From an uncultured Candidatus Saccharibacteria bacterium (GTDB lineage Bacteria; Patescibacteriota; Saccharimonadia; Saccharimonadales; Saccharimonadaceae), in the NCBI GenBank assembly GCA_938043965.1, contig CALIQQ010000002.1, forward strand, positions 62,001 through 126,000: 64,000 nt of DNA, read 5' to 3'. A model generated the notes under the pieces. It worked only from the letters and a program-made list of their open reading frames with translations, did no database searches and was not told where the DNA came from. Below, piece after piece: positions 40,564 to 48,859 of the stretch. Within the stretch, counting starts at the first letter, position 1; each line of letters opens with the position of its first letter. The translations under genes were made by a program, and so were the position numbers.

Positions 40564-43296
40564 ATGGAGAAAAAGAAGAACAATTCTGCTGCGCCGATTA
40601 AGGTGATTAAGTCAAAAGAGCACGCAAAAACTCCGAAAAAGGCATTATTTAAGAAAAAAGATAAAAGCCTCAATGTTTATTCGAGTCTAAATTATCGCCT
40701 AAAGGCTAAAAAAGAGGCTATTGCGAGAAAGCGTGCCGAAGAATTATCTAAATTACCTAAAGAACCAGTCGCTCGCTTCTTTGCTCGTCTTCATCCAAAG
40801 CGTGTGGCTAAGTTTATGTTCAGTAAACAGGGCCTTATGTTCTTTCTTAAAGCTTGCGCCGCTGCGTTTCTAGTTGGCGTCATCGCAATCGGTGGGCTCT
40901 TCCTCTATTATAAAAAAGATCTCGATTCTATTCGTCTGAATGATATTAAGGTTTCTGAATCAGTCAATGTCTACACCGACCGTAACGGGGAAGTACTCTG
41001 GGAAGATCGTGGCGATGGAGATTATCGTCTTGTAGTTGAAGATAAGAATATCCCAGATTTTATGAAACAAGCTACTATCGCCATTGAGGACCGTGCTTTT
41101 TATAATCATCGCGGCGTAGATTTCTCCGGTATTATCCGCGCAACCCTCTCTACTTTAACTGGACGCGGTGTCCAAGGTGGCTCAACTCTCACTCAGCAAC
41201 TAATCAAACAGGTCTATTTTGCGGACGAAGCTAGCTCGGCTAATCGTGGTGGTCTTTCCCGTAAAATCAAAGAGATGATTCTTGCGATTGAGCTTGAAAA
41301 AATGTACAGCAAGGATCAGATTATAACTATGTATCTTAACGAGTCGCCGTACGGTGGTCGTCGTAATGGTATCGAATCCGCTGCTCAAGCTTATTTTGGC
41401 AAGACTTCAAAGGATCTCAATCTTGCTGAGGCGGCCTTGCTCGCTTCTATCCCCAACAACCCTGCTGTCTTAAATCCATACAACACTTATGGCAATAAGG
41501 CGCTAGTTGCTCGTCAACAAAAAACCTTAGATGTGATGGTTGAAATGGGCTACATTAGCAAAGAAGATGCTGAGGCAGCTAAAGCTATCGATATCTTAGC
41601 TACTATTCGCCCTGAAACTGGTCAATATGAAAACATTAAGGCCCCACATTTTGTCCTAGAGGTTAAAAAACAACTTGAAGAAAAATACGGCATTAAAACT
41701 ATGCGTGCTGGTGGCTTTACAATTAAAACTACAATTGACTATCGTGCCCAACAATACGCTGAAGAAGCAGTTGCCGCTGGCGCAAAAATGACCAACCAGA
41801 ACGGTTCCGATAATATCGCACTCAGTTCAGTTGATGTTGAAACTGGCCAGGTGATTGCCATGGTCGGCTCAATCGATTGGCGCCGAGCTGGCTACGGTGA
41901 ACTTAATGCTACTACCTCGCTACTGGAGCCAGGTTCATCCATTAAGCCAATCCTTGATTACGGCCCACTCTTTATGCAGCGTGAGGGTAAAAACTATGGC
42001 CCAGGCACGATTCTAAAGGATGAAAACATCGATAAAACCTATTGTGGTGGCAATAGTGGCTCCTGCAAGCTCCGTAATTACACCGGTAAGTTTTATGGCA
42101 ACATCACCATTCGTAAATCACTCGCTAACTCGCTTAACATTGGCGCTGTAAAAGCTCTCTATATTAACGGTGTTGAAAATTCCCTTGAGGTTGCGCATGA
42201 GCTTGGCGATTGGTCTTACTGTAAAGACCGCGACCCTAGTGAATTTGGCCTCTCGATTGCTATTGGCTCTGGCTGTGGTGTCAGAGGTGTTGAGCACGCT
42301 AATGCCTACGCTTCAATTTCTCGTGGCGGTGTTTATAAACCACTAGCCTATGTTCTTCAGATTAAAAATTCATCTGGTGATATTATTGAGCAATGGGAAG
42401 ACAAGGAAGGTAAGCGTGTCTATGATAAGCAAGTCGCCTACATGATCTCTAGTATTCTAAGTGATGCCAACGCTCGCTCCATGGTCTTCGGCGCTCAAAG
42501 TTATTCTTACGGCTTCTCTATCCCAGGTGTCGTCACCGCTTCTAAGACTGGTACTTCTACCACTTCTAACTCTGCCGTCGCTAAAGACTCTTGGCTTGCC
42601 AGCTATTCACCAGCCGTTGCTACCACGGTCTGGAACGGTAATCATGATGGTCGTGGTCTTTCTAACTCTTCAAACAACCTCGTTCGTCGAGTCGTCCATA
42701 ATTACATGGAAAATGTGCATAAACAGATCTATGAGAAAGATGGCCGCTGGAAAACTAACGAAACTTGGACGCAACCAGAAGGCTTGAAACGTATTTCCGT
42801 GAATGGTCAAACTGATTATTGGCCGAGCTGGTATAACTCAAAAACCTCCGGCGAAAAGAAAGAGACCCTGAAATTTAACTCCGCCACTAAGAAACTTGCC
42901 CGCGATTGTACTCCTGAATCGCTCGTTGAATCAATTGATGTTACCGTTATGACTGACCCAGTTTCTGGCACTAAAGTCTACAGTGATATTCCAGAAGGAT
43001 ATGATGAAAAAGAGGAGGATAGCTGTACTTACCAAGTTCCAACTGTCGTCATTCCTGCCAGCACCGGCTCTCTCGACTCAAGCCGCAATTATCGTTTTAG
43101 CTTTAGCACCCTAAAGGGTTCTGGTACTCTAAATAAGTACACTATATACCTAAATGGCACTCAAGCTAAAACCGGCGACGCCGAGGAAGGCGAAAAAACT
43201 GTCACCATCTCCGGTGCAAAAGTTGGTGATACTATTCGCGTAGTGGTCAGTGATTCTAGTGGTGCTATTGGTGAATCGACTACTAAAATTCGATAA
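40564..43296 (+). CDS. bifunctional penicillin-binding protein 1A (transglycosylase/transpeptidase)
   Basis: 910 residues from the ATG at 40564 (ribosome binding site AGAGGTGG); an upstream in-frame GTG at 40513 is before the promoter and unlikely. A basic cytoplasmic tail (about 1-80) leads into one transmembrane helix (about 85-115). GT51 motif EDRAFYNHRG begins at 175 and GGSTLTQQLIKQ follows. Transpeptidase motifs: SxxK at 458-461 (SSIK), SLN at 523-525, and KTGTS at 661-665. The C-terminus has extra domain(s) of unclear type to residue 910. It makes peptidoglycan. The 3' end is repeated downstream as diverged copies. Confidence 0.95.
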   Translation: MEKKKNNSAAPIKVIKSKEHAKTPKKALFKKKDKSLNVYSSLNYRLKAKKEAIARKRAEELSKLPKEPVARFFARLHPKRVAKFMFSKQGLMFFLKACAAAFLVGVIAIGGLFLYYKKDLDSIRLNDIKVSESVNVYTDRNGEVLWEDRGDGDYRLVVEDKNIPDFMKQATIAIEDRAFYNHRGVDFSGIIRATLSTLTGRGVQGGSTLTQQLIKQVYFADEASSANRGGLSRKIKEMILAIELEKMYSKDQIITMYLNESPYGGRRNGIESAAQAYFGKTSKDLNLAEAALLASIPNNPAVLNPYNTYGNKALVARQQKTLDVMVEMGYISKEDAEAAKAIDILATIRPETGQYENIKAPHFVLEVKKQLEEKYGIKTMRAGGFTIKTTIDYRAQQYAEEAVAAGAKMTNQNGSDNIALSSVDVETGQVIAMVGSIDWRRAGYGELNATTSLLEPGSSIKPILDYGPLFMQREGKNYGPGTILKDENIDKTYCGGNSGSCKLRNYTGKFYGNITIRKSLANSLNIGAVKALYINGVENSLEVAHELGDWSYCKDRDPSEFGLSIAIGSGCGVRGVEHANAYASISRGGVYKPLAYVLQIKNSSGDIIEQWEDKEGKRVYDKQVAYMISSILSDANARSMVFGAQSYSYGFSIPGVVTASKTGTSTTSNSAVAKDSWLASYSPAVATTVWNGNHDGRGLSNSSNNLVRRVVHNYMENVHKQIYEKDGRWKTNETWTQPEGLKRISVNGQTDYWPSWYNSKTSGEKKETLKFNSATKKLARDCTPESLVESIDVTVMTDPVSGTKVYSDIPEGYDEKEEDSCTYQVPTVVIPASTGSLDSSRNYRFSFSTLKGSGTLNKYTIYLNGTQAKTGDAEEGEKTVTISGAKVGDTIRVVVSDSSGAIGESTTKIR

Positions 43297-43392
43297 ACCA
43301 TCTTTAGGGCTTCGGTGGATCATCTCTAAAGATTATTGTCTTTAGAGCTTCATTGAATCATCTTTGAAGATTTGATAGACCATTCCGAAGAC
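43265..43392. repeat. three diverged tandem copies of the PBP1A gene 3' end
   Basis: Blocks of the type GAATC...AAAATTCGATAAACC occur at the gene end (about 43272), then GGATCATCTCTAAAGATT (43317) and GAATCATCTTTGAAGATT (43355), spaced 45 and 38 bp. The last copy ends GATAGACC, like the original GATAAACC at the stop. Confidence 0.65.
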
Positions 43393-43400
43393 TGAGCGTA

Positions 43401-43430
43401 AAACAGAGAGACTTAATCTCTCTGTTTTTA
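43401..43430 (+). terminator. rho-independent terminator after the PBP1A gene
   Basis: AAACAGAGAG and CTCTCTGTTT form a perfect 10-bp stem with loop ACTTAAT, then TTTA. The tyrS -10 follows immediately. Confidence 0.8.
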
Positions 43431-43433
43431 TGT

Positions 43434-43439
43434 TATAAT
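43434..43439 (+). promoter_or_regulatory. extended -10 box of tyrS (leaderless)
   Basis: TGTTATAAT, 9 nt before the ATG at 43449. Confidence 0.7.
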
Positions 43440-43448
43440 GGACTTATT

Positions 43449-44747
43449 ATGAAACTTTCTGAAGAACTAATTTGGCGTGGCTTTAAGGCCGAAACTACTA
43501 TCAACGATTTTGCTGCGCTTGATGAGCGCACTTCGAAAAAGTTCTATCTTGGCGCTGATCCTTCCGCTGATAGTTTAACCATCGGCAATCTTGCCGCTTT
43601 GATGATGTGTGCTTGTTTTGTGCGCCACGGTTATGAGCCATATTTATTAGTCGGTGGTGCTACTGGTCAAATCGGTGACCCGAAAGAAACTGGTGAACGC
43701 GACCTAAAAACTCTTGAGGAAATTGAGCATAATAAAAACTGTATTAAACGTCAGATGGAATCAATTATTTCTGCTGACGGTGCTGCTAATACTAAGAATG
43801 ACGGCAACCCGGATAACGATCATTGGCAAATTACTATGCTCGATAACTACGACTGGTTCAAAAACGTTAACTACCTTGATTTTCTGCGCACTGTCGGCAA
43901 AGCATTTTCGATGACCCAGTTACTTGACCGCAAGTTCATTCAAAATCGTATTGGTGAAGGCGGCTCCGGTATTTCTTACGCCGAATTTAGCTATACTCTA
44001 ATTCAAGGCTATGATTTCTGGCATTTAAACCGTGAATACGGTATCGACCTCCAGCTTTGTGGCGCTGACCAATACGGCAACGCCGCTACAGGTATCCGTC
44101 TTATTAACAAATTTGAAAATAAAACCGCTGATGTTTGGTCTACTCCACTTATCATCGACCCGGTCACTGGTCGCAAATTTGGTAAATCTGAGGGTAATGC
44201 CATTTGGCTTAGTTCAGTCGATAATGGCTCCGGTAACTATACTGGCATCTTTGATTTTTACCAGTTCTGGCTTAACCAGCCGGATACTTCGGTTGAATAT
44301 CTTCTGAAAATCTACACTGTGTATTCTAAACCTGAAATCGAGTCAATTTTAGCTGAGCACCAATCTGCTCCAGAAAAACGATTTGCTCAACAAGCGCTCG
44401 CCAAAGGCGTCACCGAGGTAGTTCATGGCACCACTAGTGCTAAGGCCGCAATTAACTTAACTGAATTACTGTTTGGCAATAAAAAAATTGGTATGCTTTC
44501 AGCTACTGAAATTGAGGGAATTGCCCTGCTTCTGCCAACCTTAAAACTGAGTGATGATCGTCCTAAAATTGCCCTAGTTGATGCCCTAGTTGAAACTGAA
44601 TTGGCCAGCTCAAAAACCGAAGCTCGTCAGCTCATTAAACAAAATGCCATTTCGATTAACGGTGAAAAAATCACTGACGATACTTTAGAAATTCAGTCGC
44701 TTGCTATTTTGAAACGCGGCAAAAACAAATTCGCGCTCGTTAAATAA
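43449..44747 (+). CDS. tyrS: tyrosyl-tRNA synthetase, variant HIGH region
   Basis: Class I synthetase for tRNA-Tyr. 432 residues, normal, with Rossmann catalytic domain, KFGKS signature loop (244-247 region; KFGKSEGN), and C-terminal S4-like RNA-binding domain (KTEARQLIKQNAISINGEKI). The HIGH region reads DPSADSLTIGNL (37-48). In the well-studied Geobacillus enzyme the residues stabilising the transition state are Thr40, His45 and His48; by alignment these are Ser39, Thr44 and Asn47 here. All three are changed. Asn at the last site is known in some TyrRS; Thr for the first His is not. The leaderless start follows a strong terminator. Confidence 0.93.
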   Translation: MKLSEELIWRGFKAETTINDFAALDERTSKKFYLGADPSADSLTIGNLAALMMCACFVRHGYEPYLLVGGATGQIGDPKETGERDLKTLEEIEHNKNCIKRQMESIISADGAANTKNDGNPDNDHWQITMLDNYDWFKNVNYLDFLRTVGKAFSMTQLLDRKFIQNRIGEGGSGISYAEFSYTLIQGYDFWHLNREYGIDLQLCGADQYGNAATGIRLINKFENKTADVWSTPLIIDPVTGRKFGKSEGNAIWLSSVDNGSGNYTGIFDFYQFWLNQPDTSVEYLLKIYTVYSKPEIESILAEHQSAPEKRFAQQALAKGVTEVVHGTTSAKAAINLTELLFGNKKIGMLSATEIEGIALLLPTLKLSDDRPKIALVDALVETELASSKTEARQLIKQNAISINGEKITDDTLEIQSLAILKRGKNKFALVK

Positions 44748-44765
44748 ACTATTAAAGGAGATTAT

Positions 44766-45554
44766 ATGAAAAAGGTACTTTCATTCGACATCGACCAAAC
44801 TTTAAACATCGCTAAAACCCCAATCCCAGAAGAGATTGCGTTTCTCTTGTCTGATTGTCTAAAACACTTTGAAATTTGTCCAATTTCCGGTCAAAAATTC
44901 GACCAATTCCTCATTCAAATTGTCGATCGACTTATTGAAGTGGCTCATGTGACTGAAGAACAGCTCTCTCACTTTCATTTATTTGTGGCGCAAGGTACTC
45001 AATATTATCGTTATCAACCTACCGGCAATGGCTATGACGCCGCTAACTGGCAACAAGTTTATAATTACCCTCTAACCGACGAGCAGGTGAAGAAGATTAC
45101 TGAGGCTATTGAATCCGCTGCTAAGGAATTGAATTTTTGGGAAGCAGATCAGCTCCTTCCAGGTGATGAAATTATTGAAAACCGCCTCTCTCAAGTCACT
45201 TTCTCAGCTCTCGGCCAAAAAGCTGGCACCGAGGCTAAATATGCTTGGGATCCAGATTGCAAAAAGCGCGAGCAGATTGTTGCGCTTGCTAAAAAGAAAG
45301 CTCCGGAATTTGAGTTTGAAATTGGTGGTACTACTTCAATTAACGCCATCACTCCAGGCATGAATAAAGAGTTCGGCATGACAAAATTGCTCGAATACCT
45401 TAACGTTGAATTAAAAGACGTACTTTATTTTGGTGATATGACCCAGCCAGGCGGCAACGATTACCCAGTTGTGCAAATGGGCTTTGATTATATTACCGTG
45501 CGTAGCCACGAAGACACCGCCTTTGCCCTAAAAGGCATTCTTGCGGTCTTATAG
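44766..45554 (+). CDS. HAD-IIB family protein, phosphomannomutase-like
   Basis: 262 residues. HAD motif I is DIDQTL (about 8-13), and the late block YFGDMTQPGGNDYPV resembles the GDK-PGGND motif of eukaryotic-type alpha-phosphomannomutases. A cap domain lies between. It could be a phosphomannomutase or a related sugar-phosphate phosphatase. TyrS is upstream (18-nt gap) and tpiA downstream; a TTAAAGGAGA ribosome binding site shows it is co-transcribed with tyrS. Confidence 0.75.
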   Translation: MKKVLSFDIDQTLNIAKTPIPEEIAFLLSDCLKHFEICPISGQKFDQFLIQIVDRLIEVAHVTEEQLSHFHLFVAQGTQYYRYQPTGNGYDAANWQQVYNYPLTDEQVKKITEAIESAAKELNFWEADQLLPGDEIIENRLSQVTFSALGQKAGTEAKYAWDPDCKKREQIVALAKKKAPEFEFEIGGTTSINAITPGMNKEFGMTKLLEYLNVELKDVLYFGDMTQPGGNDYPVVQMGFDYITVRSHEDTAFALKGILAVL

Positions 45555-45571
45555 CTTTATCTCGCTTATGG

Positions 45572-45577
45572 TATAAT
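45572..45577 (+). promoter_or_regulatory. -10 box of tpiA (leaderless)
   Basis: TATAAT (TGGTATAAT), 6 nt before the ATG at 45584, no ribosome binding site. Confidence 0.7.
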
Positions 45578-45583
45578 AAAAAT

Positions 45584-46360
45584 ATGAAAACTTATATTGT
45601 GGGCAACTGGAAGATGAACCTTACCGTTGGTGAATCTTCAATCTATCTTCAAAAACTACTAAGGCGCATCAGTCCGAGCCGTGGTCTTGAGGTTATCGTT
45701 GCCCCAAGTTTAATTGCTCTTCAGCCCCTCAGTATTCAGCTCGAGCGTAATCATTCGAAGATTAAACTCGCTGTCCAAAATTTTTATCAGAAAGATTTTG
45801 GCGCCTACACCGGTGAAGTTTCCGTGATGCAACTGCGTGGTCTAGTTGACTATGCAATTATTGGTCACAGCGAACGCCGCTATCTCTTTGGCGAAACCAA
45901 TAAAGACCTCCGCCAAAAAGTGGCGGCTGCCATTCGTAACCACATTACACCAATTCTTTGTATTGGTGAAACTGAAAACGAACGTAATTTTAATGAAACT
46001 GCCGACGTAATCCGCGACCAGCTTCATGGCGGTCTCTCCGAAGTTGACGCAGAAGACTTGAAGAAGGTTATTATTGCCTATGAGCCAGTTTGGGCTATCT
46101 CCAGCAATAAGGGCGCTCGCCTTGCCACTCCCGACGAGGTCGCTGCCTCTATTCAGCTTATTAAACGCGAACTTGGCGCGATTTACGGTAAAGCTCAAAC
46201 CGAGTCTATCCCTATTCTTTATGGTGGTTCAATTAACCCCAATAACGCCGGCGCCTATCTTACTATTCCTGAAGTTAATGGCCTTTTGATTGGTGGCTCG
46301 TCGCTTATTTCTGACCATTTTGTTGACATTATCGACCTCGCTAAACGCGTTAAAAACTAG
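45584..46360 (+). CDS. tpiA: triosephosphate isomerase
   Basis: Glycolytic isomerase between dihydroxyacetone phosphate and glyceraldehyde-3-phosphate. 258 residues, TIM barrel. GNWKMN (about 7-12), catalytic His in GHSERRYLFG, catalytic Glu in AYEPVWAISS, and the phosphate loop YGGSINPNNA with GLLIGGSSL. Nothing unusual. Leaderless start. Confidence 0.96.
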   Translation: MKTYIVGNWKMNLTVGESSIYLQKLLRRISPSRGLEVIVAPSLIALQPLSIQLERNHSKIKLAVQNFYQKDFGAYTGEVSVMQLRGLVDYAIIGHSERRYLFGETNKDLRQKVAAAIRNHITPILCIGETENERNFNETADVIRDQLHGGLSEVDAEDLKKVIIAYEPVWAISSNKGARLATPDEVAASIQLIKRELGAIYGKAQTESIPILYGGSINPNNAGAYLTIPEVNGLLIGGSSLISDHFVDIIDLAKRVKN

Positions 46361-46388
46361 GCAATTTGCATTTTTCTTGGAAAAACTA

Positions 46389-46394
46389 TACAAT
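46389..46394 (+). promoter_or_regulatory. probable -10 box of the coiled-coil tail-anchored gene
   Basis: TACAAT, 44 nt before the ATG at 46439; a typical ribosome binding site is not obvious. Confidence 0.35.
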
Positions 46395-46438
46395 AAAAGA
46401 AAATCGACCAGCATAAACACAAATTTAGGTATCAAACA

Positions 46439-47590
46439 ATGAACGAACAAGAACAAACTCAGGTTAGACCAAGCTCCCATCCACGTGGCAGAATGATAGA
46501 TTTTGCCCCTAAAGACGTTATTCGGGAAGTCTCAGTCCGCACTACCCGCATCGTTAGTCTTTCTGATGCCGAGCAACGCCGCCGTGAAATCGCTAAACGA
46601 GAAATTGCTCGCCGCGAGGCCATTCATCGTCAAATTGAGCAACAAAAAGAGCAAGACCTGATTAACCAGCGTCGTGCTGCTGCTGCAAAAAGAGATCTTG
46701 CTCGCCGTATTCATGTCGAACAAGAACAGGAAGAGCTTATGCTTTTAGAGCGTGAAGCTGAGCTAAAACGGTTGCGCGAGGCAAAAGAAAAAGCTGAGCG
46801 CCGCGCGATGATGGAGGCTAAAGCCTTGCGTGAACGCAATCGCATTCTGCTTGAACGTCGCGAGGAACGTGCCAGGTTAGAGCTTGAACGTCGTCGTGCC
46901 ACCGAAAATAAAATGCCCGTCGCTAAAAAACTGCCAGTAAAAAATCCTGCTGGCTCGAAAGACCCCTTTGATCTCTCCGAGTTAGATGATATCTATAATG
47001 AGACCACCGAAAACAGTCGCTATGCTGTCGAGACGCCAGTCGAAAATCCTTATGACAAACCAACTAATTGTGCTTCAGCTAAAAACATCCACTATCCACC
47101 AGTTAAAAATCGTGCCTATGCTACTGATGCTACTAACAAGAATAATGAAGCTAACGATATTGACGATATTGATGATATTGACGATATTGACGAAATCGAG
47201 GAGCGTCTAGCTGAGAATAATTCACGCTATGTGATTGGTGGTCACTCTCCATTCATTAACACTACGGTTGAAAAACGTCCACTTTCTGGAGGCAATAAAA
47301 CCTATGAGCCAACTTCGATGGCAGATAAAACTCTCTCTAAAAAACCAGCTGAACGCCCAAAGTTCTCTCTAAAAGGCCGCGGTCGCTTTGTTCCATACCA
47401 AGAACCCCTTCCGCACAAAAACATCTACGCGCGTACTGTTGCTAAGGAGAAAAATCAGCGTGACGTCCCGACCGTAGTTATCCAAAATGTTTCTAAAGGT
47501 TCGAAAATCTCACTCATTATCGCGATTACACTCACGGTTATTTTTGGCGCAACCATCGGAGTTATTGCTTATCTCGCACTCTTTCAATAA
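46439..47590 (+). CDS. charged coiled-coil protein with C-terminal membrane anchor
   Basis: 383 residues, no recognised family. An Arg/Glu-rich helix of about 100 residues (about 45-150; RRREIAKREIARREAIHRQ) predicts a long coiled coil or single alpha-helix. A disordered middle contains four 9-bp units giving DIDDIDDIDDIDEIEERL. A single hydrophobic helix near the end (about 357-381) makes it tail-anchored, with the bulk in the cytoplasm. A low-complexity gene follows 9 nt later and probably shares the mRNA. A scaffold or envelope-linked role is inference. Confidence 0.7.
   Translation: MNEQEQTQVRPSSHPRGRMIDFAPKDVIREVSVRTTRIVSLSDAEQRRREIAKREIARREAIHRQIEQQKEQDLINQRRAAAAKRDLARRIHVEQEQEELMLLEREAELKRLREAKEKAERRAMMEAKALRERNRILLERREERARLELERRRATENKMPVAKKLPVKNPAGSKDPFDLSELDDIYNETTENSRYAVETPVENPYDKPTNCASAKNIHYPPVKNRAYATDATNKNNEANDIDDIDDIDDIDEIEERLAENNSRYVIGGHSPFINTTVEKRPLSGGNKTYEPTSMADKTLSKKPAERPKFSLKGRGRFVPYQEPLPHKNIYARTVAKEKNQRDVPTVVIQNVSKGSKISLIIAITLTVIFGATIGVIAYLALFQ
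47156..47191 (+). repeat. in-frame 9-bp tandem repeat (GATATTGAY)4
   Basis: Four near-perfect 9-bp units encode Asp-Ile-Asp. Copy changes would preserve the frame. Confidence 0.85.
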
Positions 47591-47599
47591 GGAGCTAAG

Positions 47600-48220
47600 A
47601 TGAATTCGTTATCCCCGAACAATAATAAAATCGCTCGCAACTTCACCATAAAAGCAGACCAGCGTAATGATTTTTTTCATTCTTCCGGTTATGGTGCAAC
47701 CCAAAACTCAGGTAACATCGGCACTGCTTCTTCTGGTCTATCTATGGCAGATCGCAAAGCGCTTGAAGAAAAACGCCAATTTGTGCAAAAATACGGCAAC
47801 TCTAAACTTGTCGGTAGTACTTTAAATTTGCGCCATTCCCAGGCCTATGACCCAACTAGCGCTAATTCTGCCCCTACTTCAGCTAATTTTTCAGCAACAA
47901 GTAGCTCTTCCAATGCTGTCGGTTCGGCTACTGGCGCTACTATAAAAACCGCCGCCGGCACGCCAGCCGGTGTTGGCGGTTCAGTTCCTGCGACCAGTGT
48001 TGGCGGCGCGAATAATGCAGTCGGTATCGGTGGCACGAATAATGCAGTCGGTATCGGCGGCGCAAATAATGGCTACAGCCCCTATCGCACTGGTGGCGGC
48101 AATGCTCAAACTACTTCGACTCGCGGTTTTGGTGCTCGTTTAAACCCAGCAGCTGCACCTCGCCCAGTCTCTAGCCCAGCCCGCTCATTCACCCCGAACA
48201 TTAAGCCGACGTTTAAATAA
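47600..48220 (+). CDS. low-complexity Gly/Ser/Ala/Thr-rich protein
   Basis: 206 residues, no family. The N-terminal 90 residues include a charged helix (ADRKALEEKRQFVQKYG); the rest is disordered and rich in Ser, Ala, Gly and Asn, with three near-repeats of GGANNAVGIGG. No signal or membrane segment. Follows the coiled-coil gene by 9 nt with an AAGGAG ribosome binding site, so the two are probably functionally linked. Its 3' end is duplicated about 41 bp downstream. Confidence 0.65.
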   Translation: MNSLSPNNNKIARNFTIKADQRNDFFHSSGYGATQNSGNIGTASSGLSMADRKALEEKRQFVQKYGNSKLVGSTLNLRHSQAYDPTSANSAPTSANFSATSSSSNAVGSATGATIKTAAGTPAGVGGSVPATSVGGANNAVGIGGTNNAVGIGGANNGYSPYRTGGGNAQTTSTRGFGARLNPAAAPRPVSSPARSFTPNIKPTFK

Positions 48221-48272
48221 AGATCTACCGTGACCTGAACGCTAAACCGACGTTTAAAAAAACCTCTGTAGC
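48191..48272. repeat. imperfect 41-bp tandem duplication of a gene 3' end
   Basis: The block CCGACGTTTAAA at 48206 (end of the low-complexity gene) recurs at 48247 in similar surroundings (GAACATTAAG and GAACGCTAAA). The stop lies in the first copy. Confidence 0.75.
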
Positions 48273-48336
48273 CACCCGAAAATTAAGCAACTCCTCGTAA
48301 AAACTCCCCCGTCTTCATTCCTAAGCCACAAAAAAT

Positions 48337-48358
48337 CGAGAGTAAGCTCTCGTTTTTT
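48337..48358. terminator. terminator-like hairpin, possibly bidirectional
   Basis: CGAGAG-TAAG-CTCTCG with A and T runs on both sides. It could end the plus-strand pair and also minus-strand tRNA transcripts. Confidence 0.7.
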
Positions 48359-48365
48359 ATGTTTT

Positions 48366-48375
48366 AGTGCGAGTA
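48366..48375 (-). repeat. decayed copy of the tRNA-Gly 3' end
   Basis: Downstream of tRNA-Gly on the minus strand, TACTCGCACTA followed by AAACATAAAA repeats the tRNA end CACTCGCACCA and its flank GAACATAAAA; a terminator hairpin follows both copies. Seen as an 'echo' of the tRNA 3' end plus tail. Confidence 0.55.
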
Positions 48376-48417
48376 ATCCTACAACGCAGCCTTTCTCATA
48401 TAAGCGAACATAAAAAT

Positions 48418-48437
48418 AAAGAGTATGAATACTCTTT
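48418..48437. terminator. terminator hairpin after tRNA-Gly
   Basis: AAAGAGTAT-GA-ATACTCTTT, 9-bp stem with T-rich flanks; on the minus strand it lies 13 nt after the tRNA-Gly CCA. Confidence 0.75.
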
Positions 48438-48449
48438 CTTTTTATGTTC

Positions 48450-48524
48450 TGGTGCGAGTGGAGGTAGTCGAAACCTCATCTCAAGTTTGGAAAACTTGCA
48501 TACTAACCGCTGTACTACACTCGC
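48450..48524 (-). tRNA. tRNA-Gly (anticodon TCC)
   Basis: Acceptor GCGAGTG/CACTCGC, anticodon stem CAAGT/ACTTG with loop TTTCCAA and TCC, discriminator A and encoded CCA. It lies 7 nt after tRNA-His on the same strand. Confidence 0.95.
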
Positions 48525-48531
48525 ATCTGTA

Positions 48532-48609
48532 TGGGGTGGGATATCGGAATTGAACCGACGACCTTCTGGACCACAATCAGACGCTCTAACCATCTGAGCT
48601 AATCCCACC
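48532..48609 (-). tRNA. tRNA-His (anticodon GTG)
   Basis: Acceptor GTGGGAT/ATCCCAC with an encoded G-1 facing C73, the known identity pair of bacterial tRNA-His. Anticodon loop TTGTGGT. CCA encoded. Confidence 0.95.
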
Positions 48610-48621
48610 AGATACTCTATT

Positions 48622-48627
48622 ATTATA
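48622..48627 (-). promoter_or_regulatory. extended -10 box of the His-Gly tRNA operon
   Basis: TGATATAAT on the minus strand, 12 nt before tRNA-His. Confidence 0.7.
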
Positions 48628-48660
48628 TCAAATCGCCAGAGAAATATCAAGTTATTGTCG

Positions 48661-48734
48661 TTTCCGAAGCTCCATTGCTTGAAAAATAAACAAATAATTT
48701 CCGAAGCTCCATTGCTTGAAAAATAAACAAATAA
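48661..48734. repeat. perfect 37-bp tandem duplication, intergenic
   Basis: Two identical 37-bp units starting TTTCCGAAGCTCC (48661-48697 and 48698-48734), between the tRNA promoter and the promoter at 48746. Recent, since there are no differences. Confidence 0.97.
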
Positions 48735-48745
48735 GTTTTCTGCTG

Positions 48746-48774
48746 TTGACAAAAATAAGCATATGTGATATTAT
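48746..48774 (+). promoter_or_regulatory. -35/-10 promoter of the 224-residue gene
   Basis: TTGACA (48746-48751), 17 nt, TATTAT (48769-48774). The leader of about 80 nt contains the hairpin GGGGCG-AA-CGCCCC (48796-48809) and ends in a strong AAGGAGG ribosome binding site. Confidence 0.8.
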
Positions 48775-48859
48775 ATAGACAACCTGGTGGTTAAAGGGGC
48801 GAACGCCCCGCACATTGACAATTTATGGTCCCTAGGGGGGACTCAAGAAGGAGGGAATT

